Counted from the stretch's first letter, positions 42,445-52,018 are shown. The stretch is DNA of 64,000 bases from Parvicella sp964387945 (GCA_964387945.1 CAYLYX010000007.1:121089-185088), one strand, 5' to 3'. Notes: a model not told the origin generated them from the letters alone. Program-made: numbers and translations.

Positions 42445-45400
42445 TTGGAACATTTAGATCAAATATTTGAAAAGCTAAACCTTGAAAGAGGTAAAGGGTT
42501 GTTCATCACTTCTGAAAACGACTGGAAAGGTTTGTTTTCTAATCGTGTAGAAAGGCTATTGAATAATACTATTCAACCAGATGCATTTTTCTCTATTGAC
42601 AAAAAACCATTCATTTTATTTTTTGACTCGCCTAAAAATAAAAAAGAAAAACTCAAACAAATCTGGAACTTCAATGAATCACCGATTGTCATTATAACAG
42701 AAGCTGATTCATTAGAAATCTATAATGGATTCGAATTCATTGCGGAGAAAGATTCGCTAAGACTGTTTGGTAAAACAGAACAACTAAACGACTTTTCCTA
42801 CTTTGAATTAGTAACAGGTAAGACCTGGGAAAAATATCAAAAAGACTTTAGTTATAGTAATCGAATTGATTACCATCTTTTAAATAATATCAAAGCCGCA
42901 AGAGATTTACTAATTGCTGACGGCTTATCCATTGAACTGACAAATTCATTGCTGGGAAAGGTCATTTTTGTCCGTTATCTAATAGATCGTAAAGTAAAAC
43001 TAGATTTCGAAAAAGAAGGAACATCTCGTAAATGGACTAATGCTGAATTTTGTGGTCTGTTATCTGACAAGCAAAATGTTAAGGCATTTTTTAAGTATTT
43101 AAAAAAGAAATTTAACGGAGACTTGTTTCCAATATCTGATGATGACATTGATTCTATCTCTGAAAATAGTCTTTCAATAATTGTTGATTTGTTGTCAGGA
43201 GATGAAGTTGATTCTAAACAAAAATCACTATTCAACCTTTACGACTTCTCTATAATTCCAGTAGAGTTTATTAGTAATGTTTATGAGTTATTCATTGGGC
43301 AAGATCAACAGGAAAATCAAGGAGCTTACTATACTCCATTATTTTTAGTTGATTACATACTCTCCGAAACAGTACAAGAAAAGTTTAAAGCCCAACCAAA
43401 ATCACATGATTGTAAAGTACTCGATCCCTCTTGTGGATCTGGTATTTTTTTAGTTGAAACATTGCGGAAAGTAATAGAACAATTTCAATTAAATAATCCT
43501 GGATATTTAGACAATCCGGATCAATACAAAAAGCAGTTAAAACAATTAGCTTCTGACAACATCTTTGGAATAGACAAAGATCAAAATGCAGTAAACGTTG
43601 CTATATTTTCAATTTACCTAACTCTCTTAGATTATCAGGAGCCATCAGATATTGAATCTTTCAAGTTTCCTCTATTGTACAATAGAAACTTTTTCTCGGA
43701 AGATTTTTTTAACACAGAAGCTGAGTTTAATACACAACTTGAGAAGATTTCTTTTGAATTCATTTTGGGGAATCCTCCATGGAAAAGAGGAAAAGGAGAA
43801 AAGAAACCTCTATTCAATCAATACATAAATAAGAGAAGGAAATTAGAGAAAGGTAAATTCTCGAACGAGATAGAGATTAGTAATAGTGAAATAGCACAAG
43901 CTTTTATTCTTAGAGTAAGTGATTTTAGCAAAGAGAAAACTAAAGTTGGTTTTATTGCCACGAGTAAAGTCTTGTACAACCTTAATGCTCAAGGGTTTAG
44001 GAAATATTTTCTTAATCAGTTTATCATTAACAAAGTCTTTGAACTCGCCCCTGTAAGAAAAGAAGTTTTTGACAAATCAAATGACAAGGCAGTCGCACCA
44101 GCAACAATTTTGTTTTACGAATTTGCATTTGATAAATCTACTGATGAAAACATTATTGAACACATCACTCTTAAGCCCAGTCGCTTCTTTTCACTATTTA
44201 AAGTTTTTACAATTCAGCGAGGAGATTATAAAAAAGTAACCCAAAGCAAATTAAAGGAGTTTGATTATTTATGGAAGGTACTTGTTTACGGTAATTATTT
44301 GGATTTTAATTTAGTTTACCGTTTAAGACAGTCATATGAAACAATAGAAAAAAGAATATCTGATTCAGAAAAGTATTCTTTTGGACAGGGAATGCAAATT
44401 GGAGGTGGGAACAAAATGGATGTGTCAGATAGAATTGGGAAAAAATTCATAGACGCAAGACAAGATATTAGTGCATTTTGGGTTAACTTAAGTTCTAATA
44501 AGGTTTGGAATAAAGAGTTTGTACATAGAGCAAGGGAAAACAAGATTTTCCAAGCTCCACTTCTCTTAATCTTAAAAGGATTTAAGTCCGATTTTAGATG
44601 TTGGTCAGCATTTTCAGAAGAAGATGTGTTATTTCAAGATGCGCTTACGTCAATTAGTGCACATAAAAAAAATGAATCTAAAGAACTAAAGGTAATTTCA
44701 GGTATTCTCTATTCAAAATTATTTTCATACATAAACCTTCAAACTTTTAGCTCTTCTGGAATAGAGCGAGAACAAGCGCATAATGTTGAAAAGTTTAGTA
44801 TTCCATTTATTTTCAACAAAGAAATTGAACAAACGGTTGAAGAGTTAATTCAAATCAAAAAAAGACATTATTCATTTGAAACCTTGTTGGATAACGAATT
44901 ATCAGAAGAGATTAAACAAAAAGAAAAAGAGCTTGATAATGAGGTGATCTCCTCCTTTCATTTATCAAACCAAGAAAGGGATTTACTTGATTACTCAAAT
45001 CAAATCATTATCCCAATGATAATGAAGCATAAAGGGTTTGAGAAAATTTTTAACCCTCTTCGAAAAGAGAGTCAAGAACTTCAGGATTACATCAACTTAT
45101 TCTTAGAAAGATTCAAAAATTCTTTCAAAAAGAACAATCAAACACTTGTTGTAGAGATACATCGTACAAATCAAATTATAGGATTGTTTTTCAAACTCAT
45201 TCCAATAGAAGAGCAAATTGAACAAATCAACTATGTTAATACCAATAATAATGAAGTCCTACAAAGACTATCAACTCTTGGAAATGAAAAAATAACAGAC
45301 CGTTTATTTATTCAAAAAGATATTCGAGGATTTGAAAAAGATGGATTCTACATTGTCAAGCCTAACGAGAAAAGGCTATGGCATAAGGCAATTGCCCATC

Positions 45401-45468
45401 TTGATTTAAATGAATTTACTGATGCCATTTTAACTGCTGGCAAAAAACACACATTCAATGTTCGGTAG
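42445..45468 (+). CDS. Eco57I-class N6-adenine DNA methyltransferase (RM-like), partly degenerate N-terminal nuclease region
   Basis: A 1007-residue DNA-modification enzyme. SAM motif I is VLDPSCGSGIFLVETL near 325-340, the catalytic motif IV is GNPPW near 442-446, and YYTP near 298 precedes motif I. This is the order of gamma-class N6A enzymes of type IIG. Residues 1-290 form the N-terminal region where type IIG proteins keep a PD-(D/E)XK nuclease; here PDAFFSIDKKPFILFFDSPK shows Asp but no ExK. Residues 600-800 look like a specificity region. TTG at 42445 is the likely start; ATCTTTG 18 bases upstream resembles a -7 element. AT-rich compared with neighbours. It overlaps the next gene by 11 bases. 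Confidence 0.8.
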   Translation: MEHLDQIFEKLNLERGKGLFITSENDWKGLFSNRVERLLNNTIQPDAFFSIDKKPFILFFDSPKNKKEKLKQIWNFNESPIVIITEADSLEIYNGFEFIAEKDSLRLFGKTEQLNDFSYFELVTGKTWEKYQKDFSYSNRIDYHLLNNIKAARDLLIADGLSIELTNSLLGKVIFVRYLIDRKVKLDFEKEGTSRKWTNAEFCGLLSDKQNVKAFFKYLKKKFNGDLFPISDDDIDSISENSLSIIVDLLSGDEVDSKQKSLFNLYDFSIIPVEFISNVYELFIGQDQQENQGAYYTPLFLVDYILSETVQEKFKAQPKSHDCKVLDPSCGSGIFLVETLRKVIEQFQLNNPGYLDNPDQYKKQLKQLASDNIFGIDKDQNAVNVAIFSIYLTLLDYQEPSDIESFKFPLLYNRNFFSEDFFNTEAEFNTQLEKISFEFILGNPPWKRGKGEKKPLFNQYINKRRKLEKGKFSNEIEISNSEIAQAFILRVSDFSKEKTKVGFIATSKVLYNLNAQGFRKYFLNQFIINKVFELAPVRKEVFDKSNDKAVAPATILFYEFAFDKSTDENIIEHITLKPSRFFSLFKVFTIQRGDYKKVTQSKLKEFDYLWKVLVYGNYLDFNLVYRLRQSYETIEKRISDSEKYSFGQGMQIGGGNKMDVSDRIGKKFIDARQDISAFWVNLSSNKVWNKEFVHRARENKIFQAPLLLILKGFKSDFRCWSAFSEEDVLFQDALTSISAHKKNESKELKVISGILYSKLFSYINLQTFSSSGIEREQAHNVEKFSIPFIFNKEIEQTVEELIQIKKRHYSFETLLDNELSEEIKQKEKELDNEVISSFHLSNQERDLLDYSNQIIIPMIMKHKGFEKIFNPLRKESQELQDYINLFLERFKNSFKKNNQTLVVEIHRTNQIIGLFFKLIPIEEQIEQINYVNTNNNEVLQRLSTLGNEKITDRLFIQKDIRGFEKDGFYIVKPNEKRLWHKAIAHLDLNEFTDAILTAGKKHTFNVR

Positions 45469-46159
45469 TTTAGATGCATCAAACTTTAGTGGCTCAGTCT
45501 CATTTTATGATAATGAATTTGAGAAAATCTTATCTAAGATTGTCTTCTGCTATCAGCTAATGAAAACCGATAAAGTTGTCTTGGAAAATGATGAGAATAA
45601 AATTCGGGATGTTTTGGTTAATGACTACATCAACAATCCAAAAATCAAACAGGATCTTCAGTTGAACTATTTCTTTTTCCCAGAAGTTCCAGAATCTAAA
45701 ACCTCAGGCAGAACAGATATCCGTATTCATAATCCTAACAGTTGTCTAAATCAAAACGAAGAATACTACATTATTGAATGTAAACGATTGGATAATACCA
45801 ATACAACAGGAACAAGTGGATTGAACGCCAAGTACATTGAAAATGGGATTGATAGATTTATCACTAAATATTACTCGTCCTATTACCGAGTGAACGGAAT
45901 GATTGGTTTTGTAGTGGAAGATTTAAAAATTGATGAAAATGTAAAAAAGATCAATACACTTTTGACAACCTCATTTTCTTCTATTACCACAAAACAAGAA
46001 ATCACTCAGGATTCTTTTATTAATGATTTCGAATATCATTACAGTTCAATTCACATTGACAAAGACAATGATGAATTGAAAATATACCATCTTATGTTCG
46101 ATTTTAGAGCCAATATTCATTCCAAGAAACAACCTAACCCCTCGGCACTTCAATCCTAA
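45458..46159 (+). CDS. PD-(D/E)XK-type nuclease-like partner of the methyltransferase
   Basis: A 233-residue protein. The segment GRTDIRIHN (near 85) followed after about 20 residues by YYIIECKRLDN (ECK near 108-110) matches the D...ExK core of PD-(D/E)XK nucleases. The preceding helix includes NKIRDVLVNDYI. The remaining C-terminal region (about 130-215) is mixed alpha/beta. It overlaps the methyltransferase gene by 11 bases, so the two are translationally coupled. The last nine codons lie in the 3' end of the convergent kinase gene, which suggests the reading frame was extended or cut at a junction. I do not recognise a named restriction enzyme. Confidence 0.6.
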   Translation: MFGSLDASNFSGSVSFYDNEFEKILSKIVFCYQLMKTDKVVLENDENKIRDVLVNDYINNPKIKQDLQLNYFFFPEVPESKTSGRTDIRIHNPNSCLNQNEEYYIIECKRLDNTNTTGTSGLNAKYIENGIDRFITKYYSSYYRVNGMIGFVVEDLKIDENVKKINTLLTTSFSSITTKQEITQDSFINDFEYHYSSIHIDKDNDELKIYHLMFDFRANIHSKKQPNPSALQS

Positions 46160-47627
46160 ACGTTGTGCCCTTCCCTACTTCTGAAGATTTTACAAAAATC
46201 TTTCCGTGATGGTGCTCCTCAATGATTCGCTTCGCCAAAGAAAGACCTAACCCCCACCCTCTTTTCTTGGTCGTATAACCGGGTTGGAAAACCGTTTTGA
46301 TGGCATTGTTTGGAATTCCTTTTCCTGTATCGGAGATTTCAATAAAATGGATATTCTTATCCTCTCCCATCGACACCGTCATACTTCCAGTTCCTTCCAT
46401 GGCGTCTACACCATTCTTTACAATATTCTCAATCACCCAACTGAACAGTGATGGACTTAACTTACTCTCTAACTGCTGATTTTCACCTTCCAGAGTAATT
46501 ATAACTTGTCCAGAAATACGCTGCTTGAGGTAATTCACGTTTTCTACCGTCATTTGCACCAAATCTAACTTCTCCAGCTTGGACTCAGAACCGATTTTAG
46601 AAAAACGATCCGTCACCGTGTTCAGTCGATCTAAATCCTTTTCCATCTCCTTTAGGTAAGCTTCGTTCACCCCTTCTGATCGTAAGAGTTCAATCCAAGC
46701 AACCAGCGATGACAGCGGAGTTCCGAGTTGATGCGCTGTTTCCTTCGCCATTCCTACCCAAACCTGATTTTGCTCTGCTCTTCTGAACGTGCTGAACAAA
46801 AGATATGAGACCAGGGTAAAAACTGCAATCAAACTCAAGATCACAAAAGGATAAAACCGAAGCTGCCCGAGTGTTTCACTCTCCTGATAGTACAATACAC
46901 CCACGTGTCCCTCCCCCAACTCTAAGTTAATCGGCTTGTTCTCCAGACTCATGGTTTCCATCACATCCGCCAACTTCTCTGGTGTACTAATTTTTGCTGA
47001 ATCTAAATTGGTGGCAATTACCTTGTTCGTCTTTTGGTTGACAAACAACACTGGAACAAGATCAATATTCTCTACCAAATCTCGATTAAAGGAAGCAATT
47101 AACTCCTCTCGTTTGATTTTCAACTGATCAAACTCTGCACTGTTCTTGTAATAGATCTTCTGACTTTTATTGTCCGCATAGTGGATCACAATTGGCTCGT
47201 TTTTCTCTGGCCAAGTCTGGAGATACTTCTGAATGCTATCAGGGTGTTTCTGCTCTTCCGAAAGATTACTCGAAGACACAAAGTTTCCATTTTCCGTTAA
47301 AATCAAAGGAATGGTATCATTACTCTGAATTACTTTGAGCGGAAAACTGTAGTCCGTCAAGTCCTTCTGCATTTCCTGCATCGCACTAACCCACATCTCT
47401 ACGTATTGTTGCTCACTTTCTGCAATTTGAATAAAACTTTCGTTGGTAATGCGCACTAACTCAGCCTTCTTACGAATGGTTTCCCCCCAGTTGTTAACGC
47501 GCTGAATCTCAGCATCGCGTACCTTTTTGGTAATGTAACTGGCATACCAAATAGCCACGACAATGATCACAAGTGCCACCAAAAAGAGCACCAGTTTCCA
47601 CCGTTGTTTATTCGAATAAAGATTCAA
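46134..47627 (-). CDS. Membrane sensor histidine kinase
   Basis: 497 residues with two transmembrane helices (about 10-30 and 268-290) around a large periplasmic sensor domain. The HisKA box is AKETAHQLGTPLSSL, with the phosphorylated His near 298. The ATPase domain shows an N box (VIENIVKNGVDAM), a G1 box (ISDTGKGIP) and a G2 box (GWGLGLSLAKRII). The catalytic set is complete. No response regulator gene is adjacent. The start is TTG at 47627, the first codon upstream of TM1 with no nearby ATG. Its last 26 bases overlap the convergent nuclease-like gene. Confidence 0.85.
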   Translation of the reverse strand: MNLYSNKQRWKLVLFLVALVIIVVAIWYASYITKKVRDAEIQRVNNWGETIRKKAELVRITNESFIQIAESEQQYVEMWVSAMQEMQKDLTDYSFPLKVIQSNDTIPLILTENGNFVSSSNLSEEQKHPDSIQKYLQTWPEKNEPIVIHYADNKSQKIYYKNSAEFDQLKIKREELIASFNRDLVENIDLVPVLFVNQKTNKVIATNLDSAKISTPEKLADVMETMSLENKPINLELGEGHVGVLYYQESETLGQLRFYPFVILSLIAVFTLVSYLLFSTFRRAEQNQVWVGMAKETAHQLGTPLSSLVAWIELLRSEGVNEAYLKEMEKDLDRLNTVTDRFSKIGSESKLEKLDLVQMTVENVNYLKQRISGQVIITLEGENQQLESKLSPSLFSWVIENIVKNGVDAMEGTGSMTVSMGEDKNIHFIEISDTGKGIPNNAIKTVFQPGYTTKKRGWGLGLSLAKRIIEEHHHGKIFVKSSEVGKGTTFRIEVPRG

Positions 47628-47664
47628 ATGCTTAAGTTTTACGCTAAGTTAACGTAAAATGCTC

Positions 47665-49752
47665 CTATTTATTCTTCTTAGCGTATTTTGTCCTAAAGTA
47701 CTCGTAAGTTTCCAACTGCGCACGAATGGGCTCTCCTTTCACCTCTCGGTATCGGTTAGACAAATCCGCATCGAGCAATCTTGTCTTTACATTAGACTTA
47801 ATTTGGATGAGCAACAATTTCTTCAACTTGTTCTTTAAGTCTTCATTATAGATCGGAGTCGTCACCTCCACTCTCAAATCCAAGTTTCTTACCATCCAAT
47901 CCGCTGAGGAAATAAAGATCTTCTCATCACCTCCTGCATGGAAATAAAGAATTCTGGAATGTTCTAAGAAACGGTCCACAATACTGATTACTTCAATGTT
48001 CTCACTCCAACCTTTTAATCCTGGAATCAACGAACAAATACCTCTTATGATCAGAATGATCTTGACACCCGCTTGACTTGCCTCATAAAGTTTTTTAATC
48101 AATTCCTCGTCCACCAAATTATTGAGCTTGAGGATGATTTCGGCACGCTCTCCTTTCTTGGCATTTCTGATCTCGTTCATGATCAGTTGATTGAACTTCC
48201 TTCGCGAGCCATTCGGTGAAATGATCAGGTGAGAATACCTTTTGACTTTGTAGTTATTTTCAAAAAACTCAAACACTTTTTTAACCTCTAGCGCAATTCT
48301 TGGGTCCGTGGTCAACAAGGCTGTATCTCCATAAATTCGAGCAGTTCCTTCATGAAAATTCCCTGTACCAATATGCGCAATGTATTCAAAATCAGACTTT
48401 CGCTTTCTTTCAATCAAGATGAGTTTAGAATGCACCTTCAACCCTTTTACACCAAAAATGATGTCCGCTCCCGCTTCTTGCAACACATTGGACCAATAGA
48501 TATTATTTTGTTCGTCAAAACGTGCCCGCAACTCCACAATCACTTGGACGTTCTTTCCATTTCTCACCGCACTTACTAGCGCATTGATGATCTTACTATT
48601 GCTTGCTACTCGATAAAGGTTGATACAAATCCGAGTCACTTTAGGGTCAATAGCAGCTTCACGCAACAAGTCAATCACCACGTCAAACGACTGATAAGGA
48701 TAATTGAGCATGATATCTCGCTCCCTGATCTGGGGCACCAATCGCTTTGAGGTATCCACAAAAGGGTGTTTTAGCGGAGGTAATGGTGTATACATGAACC
48801 TCGCTCCATCCAGTTTAGGAAAACCGATAAAATCCTTAAAATTGTGATACCTCCCTCCAGGAATGATGTTATCGTTGCTCGTAATCCCTAGTTTCTTGGT
48901 GAGAAAGTACAACAGATCGTCTGGTATTTCTTTGTCGTGAACAAACCGAACGGGTTCAGCTATCTTTCTATTCTCCAAACTACGTGCTATTTGCTCCAAT
49001 AGACTGGAAGCAATATCATCATCAATGTCAAGCTCTGCATCTCGTGTGAACTTAACGGTAAACGCCTCGGCACGATCAAATTCAAAGATCGAATAGATAT
49101 CTTGTAGGTTAACTCGGATAATGTCATCCAGCAAAATCACATAGGTCTCGTCCTTTGGACCTTTTTGATCAAACACGTAGAATCTAGAAACAGAACCGGT
49201 AGGAATCTTAATCAAGCTATAAGCTACCTTATCATCTTTCTTATTGCTCAACTTAATCGACAAATAAATACTCTTATCTTTCAAGTTGGGTAATTCTCTC
49301 TTCTTATCGAGCATCAAAGGGATAATGTTGGCACGAACCTCTTCTGCGAAGTATTTTGCGATTTCCTCCACCTGATCCTCATTCAATTGCTGCTCGTTGA
49401 CAAACACAATTCCTTCCTCTTTAAACTCATCTTTGAGCTCGAGGTAAATGTGCTCAAACTTTCTTTGCTGTTTCGCAACGGTTGAGGAGATTTCTTTGAG
49501 TAATGCAGCCGGATCTACACGATATTCTTTAAGGGTCTTTTTGTCTAAGTCTTTCATTCTCCTCACCGATGCCACGCGCACACGGTAGAACTCATCTAGG
49601 TTATTCGAGAAAATTCCTAAAAAACGTAGTCGCTCAATCAATGGATTACTGGGATCCTCCGCTTCCTGTAAGACGCGCGAGTTAAACGACAGCCAACTTA
49701 TTTCACGATTAATCAGTGGAACTTCTTGCTTATCTGTATGTTTATCCCCCAT
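47665..49752 (-). CDS. ppk1: Polyphosphate kinase 1
   Basis: Builds inorganic polyphosphate from ATP. The 695 residues begin INREISWLSFNSRVLQEA, the family N-terminus. The catalytic His pair is in VHSKLILIERK near 440 and LEHSRILYFH near 598. The SADWMVRNLDLRVEV segment near 620 also matches. No residue appears missing. It sits 37 bases upstream of the kinase gene on the same strand, so the two may share a transcript. No exopolyphosphatase gene is nearby. Confidence 0.95.
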   Translation of the reverse strand: MGDKHTDKQEVPLINREISWLSFNSRVLQEAEDPSNPLIERLRFLGIFSNNLDEFYRVRVASVRRMKDLDKKTLKEYRVDPAALLKEISSTVAKQQRKFEHIYLELKDEFKEEGIVFVNEQQLNEDQVEEIAKYFAEEVRANIIPLMLDKKRELPNLKDKSIYLSIKLSNKKDDKVAYSLIKIPTGSVSRFYVFDQKGPKDETYVILLDDIIRVNLQDIYSIFEFDRAEAFTVKFTRDAELDIDDDIASSLLEQIARSLENRKIAEPVRFVHDKEIPDDLLYFLTKKLGITSNDNIIPGGRYHNFKDFIGFPKLDGARFMYTPLPPLKHPFVDTSKRLVPQIRERDIMLNYPYQSFDVVIDLLREAAIDPKVTRICINLYRVASNSKIINALVSAVRNGKNVQVIVELRARFDEQNNIYWSNVLQEAGADIIFGVKGLKVHSKLILIERKRKSDFEYIAHIGTGNFHEGTARIYGDTALLTTDPRIALEVKKVFEFFENNYKVKRYSHLIISPNGSRRKFNQLIMNEIRNAKKGERAEIILKLNNLVDEELIKKLYEASQAGVKIILIIRGICSLIPGLKGWSENIEVISIVDRFLEHSRILYFHAGGDEKIFISSADWMVRNLDLRVEVTTPIYNEDLKNKLKKLLLIQIKSNVKTRLLDADLSNRYREVKGEPIRAQLETYEYFRTKYAKKNK

Positions 49753-49816
49753 GGTAACTCAATTTGTTGCTGTACAAATTTAAAATAATGACCTTTCGTC
49801 AATGTTAAGTTTTCTT

Positions 49817-49857
49817 AATAAAAAAATCCTGACGCCCCAATTGGGAGGTCAGGATTT
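49817..49857 (-). terminator. Rho-independent terminator of the 49877-50134 gene
   Basis: AAATCCTGAC at 49824-49833 and GTCAGGATTT at 49848-49857 form a hairpin with an internal CCCAATTGGG. On the minus strand it is followed by a T-run (complement of 49817-49826). Confidence 0.85.
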
Positions 49858-49876
49858 CGTTTATCTGTAAAATATA

Positions 49877-50134
49877 TTATTTAATCTGAGATGGATTGGT
49901 CAATGCCTCAGCCGCAGCTGGATCATTTTGAAGTGTCTTGTAGTATTCAGTTTGACTAATCAAAGCACCTCCAGTAGCTTGCTTGTTGTACTTTCCTTGC
50001 CACCATAACCAAAGAAATAGACCAACAAAAAGCAACAATAAAAAAGCTGCATTTGGCAAATCTCCTAACGGCTCAAGTGTATTTTCAAACAAAAACACAA
50101 AGAAATCTCTCAATAAGTATACTAAAGCATCCAT
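49877..50134 (-). CDS. Small membrane protein (DUF6341-like)
   Basis: An 85-residue protein with one clear transmembrane helix (about 29-45, FLLLLFVGLFLWLWW) preceded by an amphipathic N-terminus. The C-terminal part (SQTEYYKTLQNDPAAAEALTNPSQIK) is soluble. It is divergent from the DUF6427-like gene, a neighbourhood seen in flavobacteria for a small DUF6341 membrane protein. The assignment rests on size and context. Function unknown. Confidence 0.55.
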   Translation of the reverse strand: MDALVYLLRDFFVFLFENTLEPLGDLPNAAFLLLLFVGLFLWLWWQGKYNKQATGGALISQTEYYKTLQNDPAAAEALTNPSQIK

Positions 50135-50215
50135 CGTATAAAATCTTAATTACTGCGTAAAATTATAAAATATCCACAAATGAGATTCATCGTCCTATTA
50201 TTTTTTGTAAAAAAT

Positions 50216-50223
50216 TACTTTTG
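50216..50223 (+). promoter_or_regulatory. Promoter -7 element of the DUF6427-like gene
   Basis: TACTTTTG, an exact match, ends 9 bases before the ATG at 50233. The in-frame TTG at 50221 is the end of this element. Confidence 0.55.
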
Positions 50224-50232
50224 CAGTCATAT

Positions 50233-51192
50233 ATGATCAAACTTTTTAATGCCAATACACCACTTGTTTTAATTCTACTTCCGGTAGTCATGCTGGCATT
50301 TTGGTTTGACTCTTTTTCTAATGGCACTTTAGTCTCTTTTGAAAACGGTTCATTTGTGTTCGATTGGTTCTGGATAGAACACACGATTGTCAACCGCTTA
50401 CTCGCAATGATCATTATCATTCTCACGGGTATTCAACTGAATGCAGTGATCAATAACAACGAATTTTTTGATAAGAACACCTACCTCCCAGCGATGTTGT
50501 ACGTGGTTTTTATGAGTAGTTCTAGTGAACTGCATCAGCTACACCCCTTGGTGTTTGCCAACCTGTTTTGGGTTTTTGGCTACCGAAGATTGATGAACGT
50601 ATACAATCAAGTGCAATGCAAAAGTGAGATTTTTGATGCCTCCCTCTTCTTTGTGATTGGAGGCTTGTTTACCCTACCCTATGGGTTGGTGCTGTTTTTA
50701 TTCCCTTGGATTACGTTAGCCATTGTTCGTCCTTTTGACCTCAAAGAATACGTGATGCCTTTATTCGCGATAATGCTTGGAGTCGTTTACCTTTGGTTTT
50801 ACTACGCTTTCTTTGACCAATTCACCATAGACTTTGAGAATACGGCTTACCTCAATTTTGAAATTCCAGAAAACTGGGTGAATTATGGTCTGTACATTCT
50901 GTTGATCGTTTTGCTCTACAGCTCTGGGTTTAAGTTAATCGCAAAGAGCAATAAAAGCAGTATCCGATTCCGAAAAATCACATCTAATTTAATTGCCTTC
51001 CTACTTCTTACTATGCTAGCGATGTTGGGCGACAAGGTGCTTTCCAACAATGATGCATTTATCTTCTACAGTACCGTTCCTATGACAATTTTGTTTGCCT
51101 TCCTATTGTACTATGTGGAACAAAAATGGATCATTCATTCGGTATTTTATCTAGCAATAGTGCTAATGCTCGTCAATATCTACATTGTCTAG
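50233..51192 (+). CDS. Polytopic membrane protein (DUF6427-like)
   Basis: A 319-residue protein with about nine transmembrane helices and no polar catalytic motif. The N-terminus MIKLFNANTPLVLILLPVVML, and the HQLHPLVFANLFWVFGYRRL segment near 100, fit the flavobacterial DUF6427 family. Its position divergent from the small membrane gene and upstream of purQ fits what I know of flavobacterial gene order. Function unknown. The start is ATG 50233 because TTG 50221 lies in the -7 element. Confidence 0.65.
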   Translation: MIKLFNANTPLVLILLPVVMLAFWFDSFSNGTLVSFENGSFVFDWFWIEHTIVNRLLAMIIIILTGIQLNAVINNNEFFDKNTYLPAMLYVVFMSSSSELHQLHPLVFANLFWVFGYRRLMNVYNQVQCKSEIFDASLFFVIGGLFTLPYGLVLFLFPWITLAIVRPFDLKEYVMPLFAIMLGVVYLWFYYAFFDQFTIDFENTAYLNFEIPENWVNYGLYILLIVLLYSSGFKLIAKSNKSSIRFRKITSNLIAFLLLTMLAMLGDKVLSNNDAFIFYSTVPMTILFAFLLYYVEQKWIIHSVFYLAIVLMLVNIYIV

Positions 51193-51250
51193 TGTTCAAA
51201 ACTTAGGCATTTTTTTAAAAGCGAAAAGTCGATCTCACTCAGCAGATGTT

Positions 51251-51258
51251 TACCTTTG
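51251..51258 (+). promoter_or_regulatory. Promoter -7 element of purQ
   Basis: TACCTTTG, an exact match, is followed 21 bases later by the ATG of purQ at 51280. A TTG at 51256 inside it is in frame but not a start. Confidence 0.6.
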
Positions 51259-51279
51259 CAGCATCAAAAGCAATGTGAT

Positions 51280-51966
51280 ATGAAATTTGGAGTAATTACT
51301 TTCCCTGGTTCGAATTGTGACATGGACATGATTTATGTGTTGCAGGACATTTTAGGCAACGAAGTCGTTAATCTTTGGCACAAAGATCATGATTTGAAAG
51401 GTGTGGACGCTGTTGTTTTACCGGGAGGCTTTTCATATGGAGATTACTTGCGATCAGGAGCTATTGCTAACTTTTCACCCGTAATGAAAGAGGTGATTGA
51501 GCATGCCAATAAAGGAGGCTATGTTTTTGGAGTTTGTAATGGTTTTCAAGTGCTTTGTGAATCGGGGTTATTGCCCGGTGCATTACTGCATAATGATAGT
51601 CAAAAGTTCATTTGTAAAAACATTTACCTGAAACCGGAGAGTTCTACCGCTGCGATTTCAAAACATCTTGATCCCAATAAGGCTTATAAAATTCCAATTG
51701 CTCATGGAGAAGGAAGGTATTATGCTGCCGAGGACACGATCAAATCGTTAAACGATAACGATCAGGTATTGTTCAGGTATTGCGATGAACAAGGTCAAGT
51801 GACGGCAGAAGCCAACCCAAATGGATCGCTAGAAAATATTGCCGGTGTGACCAATATTGGAAAGAATGTTTTCGGAATGATGCCACACCCAGAAAGAGCT
51901 TCGGATAATGTTCTGGGCAATGAAGATGGAAGAGCATTGTTTGAAAGCTGGTTAGAATTGGTTTAA
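51280..51966 (+). CDS. purQ: Phosphoribosylformylglycinamidine synthase, glutaminase subunit
   Basis: Supplies ammonia from glutamine for the fourth step of purine synthesis. With the ATG at 51280 it is 228 residues, the normal length for PurQ, and begins MKFGVITFPGSNCD. The nucleophile Cys is in VFGVCNGFQVL near 86, and the His/Glu pair is in MMPHPERASD near 205. The separate purL is not in this window. The gene has its own promoter. Confidence 0.94.
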   Translation: MKFGVITFPGSNCDMDMIYVLQDILGNEVVNLWHKDHDLKGVDAVVLPGGFSYGDYLRSGAIANFSPVMKEVIEHANKGGYVFGVCNGFQVLCESGLLPGALLHNDSQKFICKNIYLKPESSTAAISKHLDPNKAYKIPIAHGEGRYYAAEDTIKSLNDNDQVLFRYCDEQGQVTAEANPNGSLENIAGVTNIGKNVFGMMPHPERASDNVLGNEDGRALFESWLELV

Positions 51967-52018
51967 CAAACTGATTTACTTCAAACTAACTTACTGCAAA
52001 GCTTTGTAACCCTTTCAA

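Noticed and set aside
51256..51279. N-terminal extension of purQ from TTG
   Set aside because: The TTG is part of the -7 element TACCTTTG and PurQ homologs begin at the MKFGVITFPGSN methionine.
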